The notes under the pieces: generated by a model
What the model was told of the DNA's origin: nothing
The model's input: the letters and a program-made list of their open reading frames with translations, nothing else
Databases searched by the model: none
Made by a program: the position numbers and the translations under genes
Shown here: in pieces, positions 6,525 to 12,767 of the stretch
How positions within the stretch are numbered: the first letter of the stretch is position 1
How the letters are laid out: the number at the start of each line of letters is the position of its first letter
Assembly (NCBI GenBank): GCA_937900605.1
Contig: CALCDK010000067.1
Coordinates: 1-13,593, forward strand
DNA from: an uncultured Olsenella sp.
Lineage (GTDB): Bacteria > Actinomycetota > Coriobacteriia > Coriobacteriales > Atopobiaceae
DNA length: 13,593 nt
Direction: 5' to 3'

Positions 6525-8135
6525 ATGCTGTCTCTCAAGAAGTGGCAGGACCATCGCGACGAGTTCGAGAGGGCCGGCATCGGCCTGCCCACCTATGACG
6601 TCGAGGCCGTCCGCGAGGCCGGCGTCGCCCAGCCCCGCTGGGTCCACTTCGGCGGCGGCAACCTCTACCGCGCCTTCCACGCGGCCGTCGCCGAGAAGCT
6701 GGCCTGCGCCGGCAAGCTCGACTGCGGCGTCGTGGTCTGCGAGACCTTCTCGCCGTTCACCATCGACAGCGTCTACGCGCCGTACGACAACACCATCCTG
6801 CAGGTCGTCATGAACGCCGACGGCTCCCTCGACGAGCGCGTCCTGGCCTCCACCTGCGACTCGCTGTTCTGCAACCCCTCCCGCCCGGCCGACTACGACC
6901 GCATGGGCCGCTACTTCGAGAGCGACGAGCTCCAGCTTGCCTCCTTCACCATCACCGAGAAGGGCTACGGCCTGACCAACGCCGCGGGCGAGCTGCTGCC
7001 GTTCGTCGCCGCCGAGATCGCCGGCGGCCCCGAGACCGCTGCCAGCACCATGGGCATCGTCTGCGCGCTGCTGCTGCGCCGCTTCGAGGCCGGCGCCGCC
7101 CCCATCGCCATGCTCTCCACCGACAACTTCTCCCAGAACGGCCGCCGCTTCCGCGAGGCCGTCCTGACCGTCGCCAACGGCTGGAGGGACAACGGCCACG
7201 TCTCCGACGAGTTCGTCGCCTGGCTGTCCGACGAGTCCAAGGTGAGCTTCCCCTGGTCCATGATCGACCGCATCACCCCCAACCCGTCCACCGAGACCGA
7301 GGCCGCCCTGCGCGAGCAGGGCTTCGAGGACCTGCCGCTCATCCCCAACGGCCCCGTGAACTTCGCCGGCTTCGCCAACACCGAGGCCTGCCACTACCTC
7401 GTCGTCGAGGACAGCTTCCCCAACGGCCGCCCCGCCCTCGAGGAGGGTGGCGTGATCATGTGCGACCGCGACACCGCCGAGAAGGCCGACACCATGAAGG
7501 TCACCGCATGCCTCAACCCGCTGCACACCTGCCTGGCCGTCTTCGGCTGCCTGCTGGGCCACACCCGCATCTGGCAGGAGATGGAGGACGCCGACCTCGC
7601 GTCCGTCGTCCGTCACCTCGGCTACGACGAGGACCTGCCCGTCGTCGTCGACCCCGGCGTCATCGACCCCAAGTCCTTCATCGACGAGCTCGTCGGCAAG
7701 CGCCTGCCCAACAAGTCCCTGCCCGACGCCCCGCAGCGCATCGCCCAGGACACCTCCCAGAAGATCCCCGTGCGCTACGGCCACACCCTGGCCTCCTACG
7801 TCGCGGCCGGCAAGGACGTGTCCACCCTCACCTACATCCCACTGACCATCGCCGGCTGGCTGCGCTACCTGCTCGCCGTCGACGACCGCGGCCAGGCCTT
7901 CGAGCCCTCCCCGGACCCCATGCTGGCCGACCTGCAGGCGCGCCTGTCCGGCATCGAGCTGGGCTGCAAGGACGCCGAGAGGGTCCACGCCGCCCTGGCC
8001 CCGATCCTCTCCAACAAGGAGATCTTCGTCGTCGACCTGGCCGAGGTCGGTCTGGCCGCCAAGGTCGAGGACCTCTTCATGCAGCTCGTCGCCGGCCCCG
8101 GTGCCGTCGCCGCGACCCTCAGGAAGTTCGCCTAG
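6525..8135 (+). CDS. uxuB: Fructuronate reductase (D-mannonate oxidoreductase), long-chain mannitol dehydrogenase family
   Basis: This is a 536-residue cytoplasmic NAD-dependent oxidoreductase, expected to reduce D-fructuronate to D-mannonate. The N-terminal Rossmann part has the family motif RWVHFGGGNLYRAFH (38-52). The C-terminal domain holds the catalytic signature MKVTACLNPLHT (324-335), with K325, N331 and H334 corresponding to the Lys, Asn and His of the polyol-dehydrogenase family. At 536 residues it is longer than the E. coli enzyme but like many from gut anaerobes. ATG at 6525 is chosen over the in-frame GTG at 6483 because GGAAGGGA (6511-6518) precedes it and family homology begins after it. 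It is the first gene of the operon, and uxuA follows after 35 bases. Other members of the family act on mannitol, altronate or arabinitol; the neighbouring uxuA and uxaC make fructuronate the best substrate. Confidence 0.92.
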   Translation: MLSLKKWQDHRDEFERAGIGLPTYDVEAVREAGVAQPRWVHFGGGNLYRAFHAAVAEKLACAGKLDCGVVVCETFSPFTIDSVYAPYDNTILQVVMNADGSLDERVLASTCDSLFCNPSRPADYDRMGRYFESDELQLASFTITEKGYGLTNAAGELLPFVAAEIAGGPETAASTMGIVCALLLRRFEAGAAPIAMLSTDNFSQNGRRFREAVLTVANGWRDNGHVSDEFVAWLSDESKVSFPWSMIDRITPNPSTETEAALREQGFEDLPLIPNGPVNFAGFANTEACHYLVVEDSFPNGRPALEEGGVIMCDRDTAEKADTMKVTACLNPLHTCLAVFGCLLGHTRIWQEMEDADLASVVRHLGYDEDLPVVVDPGVIDPKSFIDELVGKRLPNKSLPDAPQRIAQDTSQKIPVRYGHTLASYVAAGKDVSTLTYIPLTIAGWLRYLLAVDDRGQAFEPSPDPMLADLQARLSGIELGCKDAERVHAALAPILSNKEIFVVDLAEVGLAAKVEDLFMQLVAGPGAVAATLRKFA

Positions 8136-8170
8136 CCCACAGGCTCGGCCACACCCAGAAAGGACCACCC

Positions 8171-9253
8171 ATGGAGCTCACCTTCCGCTGGTACGGACCC
8201 GAGTCCGAGAAGATCTCGCTCGAGCAGATCCGCCAGATCCCCGGCTGCCGCGGCATCGTTGGCACCCTCTTCGACATCCCCGCCGGCCAGGTCTGGCCGC
8301 AGGAGCGCATCCACGCCCTGCGCGAGCAGGTCGAGGCCGCCGGCTTGACCCTCAAGGTCATCGAGTCCGTCAACGTCTCCGACGACATCAAGATCGGCAC
8401 CGAGAAGCGCGACGAGCACATCGAGGCCTACAAGCAGACCATCCGCAACCTCGCCGCCGAGGGAGTCAAGGCCATCTGCTACAACTTCATGCCCGTCTTC
8501 GACTGGGTGAAGTCCGACCTCGACTACGTCCTGCCCGACGGCTCGCGCACCCTCGCGTTCGTGAAGAGGAACATCCCCGACGACCCGCAGGTCATCATCG
8601 ACCGCGTCGCCAACGGCTCGGGCGACTTCACCCTGCCGGGCTGGGAGCCGGAGCGCCTCGCCGAGGTCCGCGGGCTTCTCGACGCGTACAAGGACGTCGA
8701 CGACGACAGGCTGCGCGCCAACCTCGTCTACTTCCTCGAGGCCATCATGCCCACCTGCGAGGAGTGCGACGTCAAGATGGCGATCCACCCCGACGACCCG
8801 CCCTACTCCCTGTTCGGCCTGCCGCGCATCATCAAGAACCGCGAGGACCTCGACTGGCTCTGCAACGCCGTCGACACCCCGTACAACGGCATCACGCTGT
8901 GCTGCGGCTCAATCGCCGAGGAGCCCGGCAACGACATCTACTCCATCCTCGCCGAGTTCTCCCGCCGTGGCCGCATCCACTTCGTGCACATGCGCAACAT
9001 CAAGTACATCAGCCCCGAGGAGCCTGGCAACAAGGACTTCTACGAGGCCCCGCACCCCAGCGAGTGCGGCTCCCTCGACATGTACCGCATGATGAGGGCC
9101 CTGCACGACAACGGCTTCGACGGCTTCATCCGTCCGGACCACGGCCGCATGATCTGGGGCGAGACCGGCCGACCGGGCTACGGCCTGTACGACCGCGCCC
9201 TGGGCATCGCCTACATCAACGGCATGTGGGAGGCCATCGAGAAGGGCGCCTAG
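8171..9253 (+). CDS. uxuA: Mannonate dehydratase
   Basis: This 360-residue cytoplasmic TIM-barrel enzyme dehydrates D-mannonate to 2-keto-3-deoxy-D-gluconate using Mn2+/Fe2+. UxuA hallmarks are visible: FRWYGP at the N-terminus (5-10), YNFMPVFDWVKSDL (104-117), MAIHPDDPPYSLFGLPRI (203-220), TLCCGSIAEEPGND (242-255), HMRNIK (273-278) and FIRPDHGRMIWGE (319-331). Conserved His206, Cys244 or Cys245, His273 and Asp323/His324 are the probable metal ligands. Length is as expected for the single-domain form common in Gram-positive bacteria. ATG at 8171 has AGAAAGGA (8157-8164) upstream. It is the second gene of the operon; a series of three hairpins separates it from uxaC. Confidence 0.96.
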   Translation: MELTFRWYGPESEKISLEQIRQIPGCRGIVGTLFDIPAGQVWPQERIHALREQVEAAGLTLKVIESVNVSDDIKIGTEKRDEHIEAYKQTIRNLAAEGVKAICYNFMPVFDWVKSDLDYVLPDGSRTLAFVKRNIPDDPQVIIDRVANGSGDFTLPGWEPERLAEVRGLLDAYKDVDDDRLRANLVYFLEAIMPTCEECDVKMAIHPDDPPYSLFGLPRIIKNREDLDWLCNAVDTPYNGITLCCGSIAEEPGNDIYSILAEFSRRGRIHFVHMRNIKYISPEEPGNKDFYEAPHPSECGSLDMYRMMRALHDNGFDGFIRPDHGRMIWGETGRPGYGLYDRALGIAYINGMWEAIEKGA

Positions 9254-9263
9254 TCGCACCCTC

Positions 9264-9349
9264 GGGCGGGGCTGCCGGGCAGTCCCGCCCTTCCTGCGTC
9301 TGACGGGCGGGGGAGAGCGCGCCCCCGCATGACCCGGCCGAGGGCCGGG
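9264..9349 (+). repeat. Three consecutive hairpins between uxuA and uxaC
   Basis: The first hairpin, 9264-9290, pairs GGGCGGGGCTGC with GCAGTCCCGCCC (12 bp, one G-U) around a CGG loop and is followed by TTCCT. The second pairs GCGGGGG (9307-9313) with CCCCCGC (9322-9328). The third pairs CCCGGCC (9333-9339) with GGCCGGG (9343-9349) around GAG. The first could act as a weak intra-operon terminator; all three could protect the ends of processed mRNA and set unequal expression of the two operon halves. The role is inferred. Confidence 0.6.
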
Positions 9350-9366
9350 CGGAGCTAGGAGGACCC

Positions 9367-10779
9367 ATGTTCCTTGATGACGACTTTCTGCTGACCACCG
9401 ACTGGGCCAGGCGCCTGTACCACGGCCACGCCGAGGCCCAGCCGATCATCGACTACCACTGCCACCTCAACCCCCGTGAGATCTTCGAGAACGAGCGCTT
9501 CGGCAACCTCGCCGAGGTCTGGATCTGCAAGGACGGCGCCGGCGACCACTACAAGTGGCGCCTCATGCGCGCCAACGGCGTCCCCGAGGAGCTCATCTCC
9601 GGCGACGGCGAGCCCTACGAGAAGTTCCTCGCCTTCGTCCGCACCGTCGAGCGCGCGGTGGGCAACCCCATCTACGAGTGGAGCCACCTGGAGCTGCGCC
9701 GCTACTTCGGCATCGACCTCACCATCTGCGAGAGGAACGCACCCGAGATCTGGCGCCGCGCCAACGAGCTGCTCGCCACCGACGACTTCCGCCCCCGCGA
9801 GATGGTGCGCCGCATGCGCGTCGAGGTCGTCTGCACCACCGACGACCCGGTCGACGACCTCGCCTGGCACCAGCGCCTCGCCGCCGAGAAGGGCCTGGGC
9901 TTCAAGGTCCTGCCCACCTTCCGCCCCGACGCCCTCATGGCCGTCGAGGCCGAGGGCTTCTCGGCCTACGCCGCGCGCCTCTCGGAGGCCTCCGGCGTCG
10001 AGGTCCGCGACTTCGCCTCCCTGTGCGAGGCCGCCGAGGCCCGCGTCGAGTACTTCCACCAGGCCGGCGGCCGCCTTGCCGACCACGGCATGAACTCGCT
10101 GGCCTTCGACCTGTGCGACGAGGCCGCCCTCGACGACGTCGTGCGCCGCGCCCTCGCCGGCGAGGCCGTCGGCGAGCACGAGGCCACCTGCTACCGCTCG
10201 GCCCTCAACCTGGCCCTCATGGCCGCCTACGAGCGTCGCGGCTGGACCCTCCAGCTCCACATGAACGTCTTCCGCAACGCCAACGGCGCCCGCTTCGCCG
10301 AGCTGGGGCCGGACACCGGCTTCGACTCCGCCGGCGACCAGCCCGCCATCACCGGCCAGGTCGCCCGCCTGCTCGACGCCGCCAACCAGCGCGGCGCGCT
10401 GCCCAAGTGCATCCTGTACTCCCTGTCGCAGGCCGACTGGATGCCGCTCGCCACGCTCATGCAGTCCTTCCAGGGCGGCGTGCGCCAGCGCATGCAGCTT
10501 GGCGCCGCGTGGTGGTTCAACGACACCTTCGACGGCATGAAGCAGCAGCTCACCATGTTCGCGCAGGAGTCCCTGCTCGCCAACTTCACCGGCATGCTCA
10601 CCGACTCGCGCAGTTTCCTGAGCTACCCGCGCCACGAGTACTTCCGCCGCGTGCTGTGCCACACCATCGGCGAGTGGGTCGAGGCCGGGCGCCTGCCCGA
10701 GGACGAGGGGTACCTCGGCGGCATCGTCGCCGACGTCTGCTACCGCAACGCCCGCGAGTACTTCGGCTTCTACGAGTAG
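9367..10779 (+). CDS. uxaC: Glucuronate isomerase
   Basis: This is a 470-residue cytoplasmic enzyme of the amidohydrolase-like fold that interconverts D-glucuronate and D-fructuronate (or D-galacturonate and D-tagaturonate). It begins FLDDDFLLTTDWARRLYH and has the metal-binding motif IIDYHCHLNPREI (27-39) with H31 and H33. Further UxaC landmarks are VVCTTDDPVDDL, the conserved QLHMNVFRNANG, GAAWWFNDTFDGM and the C-terminal NAREYFGFYE. Length matches the family. ATG at 9367 is supported by TAGGAGGA (9356-9363). It is the third gene of the operon, 113 bases after uxuA and 8 bases before kdgK. Because the operon encodes UxuB/UxuA and no tagaturonate reductase or altronate dehydratase is present, glucuronate is the likely physiological substrate. 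Confidence 0.96.
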   Translation: MFLDDDFLLTTDWARRLYHGHAEAQPIIDYHCHLNPREIFENERFGNLAEVWICKDGAGDHYKWRLMRANGVPEELISGDGEPYEKFLAFVRTVERAVGNPIYEWSHLELRRYFGIDLTICERNAPEIWRRANELLATDDFRPREMVRRMRVEVVCTTDDPVDDLAWHQRLAAEKGLGFKVLPTFRPDALMAVEAEGFSAYAARLSEASGVEVRDFASLCEAAEARVEYFHQAGGRLADHGMNSLAFDLCDEAALDDVVRRALAGEAVGEHEATCYRSALNLALMAAYERRGWTLQLHMNVFRNANGARFAELGPDTGFDSAGDQPAITGQVARLLDAANQRGALPKCILYSLSQADWMPLATLMQSFQGGVRQRMQLGAAWWFNDTFDGMKQQLTMFAQESLLANFTGMLTDSRSFLSYPRHEYFRRVLCHTIGEWVEAGRLPEDEGYLGGIVADVCYRNAREYFGFYE

Positions 10780-10787
10780 GGGGAGAG

Positions 10788-11804
10788 ATGGCAAGGGTCC
10801 TGGCTCTGGGCGAGGTGATGTGCCGCCTCTCGTGCGGGGGCGGCGTGCGTCTGGCCGACGCCACGTCCTTCTCGGCGTGCTACGGCGGCGCGGAGGCCAA
10901 CGTGGCCGTGTCGTTGGCCAACTTCGGCCATGACGTCACCATGGCCACCAAGGTCCCCGAGGGCCCCCTCGGCGACGCCGTGGTGCGCCACCTGCGCCGC
11001 AGCGGCGTGGACGTCTCGCGCGTCCTGCGCGGCGGCGCGCGCCTGGGCACCTACTACCTCGAGATGGGCACGGCCAACCGCGGCTCCGTGGCCGTCTACG
11101 ACCGCGCCGGCAGCTCGTTCGCGACCATGGACCCCGGCGAGTGGGACCTCGACGCGCTCTTCGACGGCGTCGAGCTGTTCCACATCACCGGGATCTGCCC
11201 CGCGCTGTCCGCCACCTGGCGCCAGCGCACCGTCGAGCTCGCCCGCGCGGCCGCCGACCGCGGCGTCGCGGTGAGCTACGACGTCAACTTCCGCTCCACC
11301 CTGTGGGACTGGGACAGCTGCATGGACGCCTTCCGCGACGTCCTGCCCTACGTCAGCGTCCTGTCCGCCAGCTGGGGCGACGTCCAGAGCGCCCTGGGCC
11401 TCGGCCGCACCGAGTGGGGCGAGCAGGCCATGCGCGACGCGTACGGCGCGCTCTTCTCGGCGCACCCCAACGTGCGCGCGGTCTACTGCACCCGACGCGT
11501 GGCGCGCTCCAGCAGCTCCAACGACCTCACCGGCTACCTGTTCGTCGCCGGCGAGGGGGGAGAGCCGCTGCGCCACGTCTCGCGGACGTTCACCATGGAG
11601 CCCATCGTGGACCGCGTCGGCGGCGGCGACGCCTTCGCCGCGGGCGTGCTGCACGGGCTCCTGTCCGGCATGGGCCCCCAGGCCACGATCGACTTCGCGT
11701 GCGCTGCCGGCACGCTCAAGCACAGCATCTTTGGAGACGCGAACGTCTTCTCGGTTCGCGAGGTCAGCGACTTCATGGCCTCTGGTGCCGACGTCAGGCG
11801 CTAG
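10788..11804 (+). CDS. kdgK: 2-keto-3-deoxygluconate kinase (PfkB family)
   Basis: This 338-residue cytoplasmic ribokinase-family enzyme is expected to phosphorylate KDG to KDPG with ATP. PfkB features are visible: the substrate-binding motif CYGGAEANVAVSLANFG (31-47), GTYYLEMGTANR (87-98) of the sugar-acid kinases, SYDVNFRSTLWD (163-174) typical of KdgK, and signature 2 DRVGGGDAFAAGVLHG (275-290) with D281 as catalytic base and the glycines forming the anion hole. The start is ATG at 10788, eight bases after the uxaC stop, with the Shine-Dalgarno GGGGGAGAG between them. A kinase for fructose or another sugar is possible from the fold alone, but the neighbouring aldolase gene and uxu genes make KDG the clear candidate. 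Confidence 0.93.
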   Translation: MARVLALGEVMCRLSCGGGVRLADATSFSACYGGAEANVAVSLANFGHDVTMATKVPEGPLGDAVVRHLRRSGVDVSRVLRGGARLGTYYLEMGTANRGSVAVYDRAGSSFATMDPGEWDLDALFDGVELFHITGICPALSATWRQRTVELARAAADRGVAVSYDVNFRSTLWDWDSCMDAFRDVLPYVSVLSASWGDVQSALGLGRTEWGEQAMRDAYGALFSAHPNVRAVYCTRRVARSSSSNDLTGYLFVAGEGGEPLRHVSRTFTMEPIVDRVGGGDAFAAGVLHGLLSGMGPQATIDFACAAGTLKHSIFGDANVFSVREVSDFMASGADVRR

Positions 11805-11831
11805 CGAGAAGAGAGAAGAGAGGATACGAGC

Positions 11832-12473
11832 ATGAACATGGACTCCTACTACGAGAAGGTCCACGAGCTGGCCATCATCCCGGTCGTCGTCCTGGACGAC
11901 GTCGCCGACGCCAAGCCCCTGGCCGACGCCCTCGTCGCCGGCGGCATGCCGTCCGCCGAGGTGACCTTCCGCACCGCCTGCGCCGCCGACGTCATCCGTG
12001 CCATGCGCGCCGCCCAGCCGCAGATGGCCGTGGGCGCCGGCACCGTGCTGAGCGTCGAGCAGGTCGACGAGGCCATCGAGGCCGGCGCCGAGTTCATCGT
12101 GAGCCCCGGCTTCGACGCCGACGTCGTGCGCCACTGCCAGGAGCGCGGCGTCCCCGTGTTCCCGGCCTGCGTCACCCCGACCGAGATCATCTGCGCCCGC
12201 AAGCTGGGCGTCGAGGTCACCAAGTTCTTCCCGGCCGCGCAGTACGGCGGCCTGGCCACCATCAACGCCCTGAGCGCCCCGTTCGTTGGCCACCGCTTCA
12301 TGCCCACCGGCGGCGTGAGCGCCTCCAACGTGGCGGAGTTCCTCTCCAACCCGCACGTGATCGCCTGCGGCGGAACCTGGATGGTCAAGGCCGACCTCAT
12401 CAGGCAGGGCCGCTTCGACGAGGTCGAGCGCCTCGCCCGCGAGGCCATGGAGATCGCCCACAGCGTCCGCTAG
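11832..12473 (+). CDS. kdgA: KDPG/KHG aldolase
   Basis: This is a 213-residue class I aldolase (Eda/KdgA family, TIM barrel, usually trimeric) that cleaves 2-keto-3-deoxy-6-phosphogluconate to pyruvate and glyceraldehyde-3-phosphate. Visible residues are the catalytic Glu in AEVTFRT (E43, with R47), GAGTVLS (68-74), FIVSPGFD (88-95), PACVTPTEI (111-119), the Schiff-base Lys in VTKFFPA (K131), and the phosphate-binding FMPTGGVSASN. All key residues are present. The ATG at 11832 has purine-rich AGAGAGGA (about 11814-11824) upstream, within a run of GA repeats that fills the 27-base gap to kdgK. It is the last operon gene; the operator-like O3 and a strong terminator follow. The name eda is equally suitable. 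Confidence 0.95.
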   Translation: MNMDSYYEKVHELAIIPVVVLDDVADAKPLADALVAGGMPSAEVTFRTACAADVIRAMRAAQPQMAVGAGTVLSVEQVDEAIEAGAEFIVSPGFDADVVRHCQERGVPVFPACVTPTEIICARKLGVEVTKFFPAAQYGGLATINALSAPFVGHRFMPTGGVSASNVAEFLSNPHVIACGGTWMVKADLIRQGRFDEVERLAREAMEIAHSVR

Positions 12474-12505
12474 GGCCTCTCGCCAGGGTCGCCGGAACGG
12501 CGGCA

Positions 12506-12519
12506 AATGATATACCAGT
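12506..12519. promoter_or_regulatory. Operator-like site O3, abutting the operon terminator
   Basis: AATGATATACCAGT shares the 12 bases TGATATACCAGT with O1 and O2. It lies 33 bases after the kdgA stop, and its last two bases are the first two of the terminator stem. No -10/-35 pair is evident that would make it an ordinary promoter operator. Its centre is 219 bp from the centre of O2, close to 21 helical turns, so a looped repression complex with O2 is conceivable (inference). It may also be a relic of rearrangement. Confidence 0.6.
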
Positions 12520-12557
12520 GCGCTCCGCATCACGCCGATGCGGGGCGCACTTCTTTT
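12518..12557 (+). terminator. Rho-independent terminator of the hexuronate operon
   Basis: GTGCGCTCCGCATC (12518-12531) pairs with GATGCGGGGCGCAC (12537-12550) as a 14-bp stem with a single G-U pair and a five-base loop, followed by TTCTTTT. This is the most canonical terminator in the window. Confidence 0.92.
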
Positions 12558-12574
12558 CCTCGTAGCTGTATTCG

Positions 12575-12622
12575 TTTTGGCTATGTGGGGAAGACTACGC
12601 CAAAAAGGCACAGGAACCCCAC
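12575..12622 (+). repeat. Interlocked inverted repeats (pseudoknot-like arrangement)
   Basis: TTTTGGC (12575-12581) is complementary to GCCAAAA (12599-12605), and GTGGGG (12585-12590) to CCCCAC (12617-12622). The two pairs overlap in the order a-b-a'-b', which in RNA would be an H-type pseudoknot with linkers of 3, 8 and 11 bases. As DNA, either dyad could instead be a protein-binding site. The region lies after the terminator and before the GH2 promoter, so transcription is uncertain. Confidence 0.35.
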
Positions 12623-12648
12623 AGCACTGGCACGCCTTGCACGCATAT

Positions 12649-12705
12649 GACCGTTTGCAGCACGGATTCGACCGTTTGCCGCGAGCACGGCACTGCAAGT
12701 ACATT
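12649..12705 (+). promoter_or_regulatory. GH2 promoter region with direct repeat GACCGTTTGCnGC of 21-bp period
   Basis: GACCGTTTGCnGC occurs at 12649-12661 and 12670-12682, 21 bases apart. Two half-sites in direct orientation with two-turn spacing are typical of AraC-family activators. The second copy overlaps a possible -35, TTGCCG (12676-12681), with TACATT (12700-12705) as -10 after 18 bases, the place where a class II activator would sit. The repeat is not present before uxuB. No AraC-family gene is in the window, so the binder is unknown. Confidence 0.45.
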
Positions 12706-12723
12706 TACGAGGTAGTCACGATA

Positions 12724-12740
12724 AACTGATATACCAGTAA
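12724..12740. promoter_or_regulatory. Operator O2 before the GH2 gene
   Basis: AACTGATATACCAGTAA is identical over all 17 bases to O1 (6464-6480). It stands about 20 bases downstream of the proposed -10 and 28 bases before the start codon, consistent with repression by blocking initiation or early elongation. It links the glycosidase to the hexuronate operon in one regulon. Confidence 0.75.
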
Positions 12741-12767
12741 AGTAGGCTATTAGTCTCAGGAGGAGCC

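Noticed and set aside
10770..12704. A 644-codon minus-strand frame opposite kdgK and kdgA
   Set aside because: It runs antisense to two genes with clear catalytic motifs and through the terminator, O3 and the promoter region. It is a composition artefact.
12538..12729. A 63-codon plus-strand frame between kdgA and the GH2 gene
   Set aside because: It starts inside the terminator stem, has no Shine-Dalgarno, uses codons unlike the neighbouring genes and overlaps the repeat and O2 elements. It is better explained as regulatory DNA.
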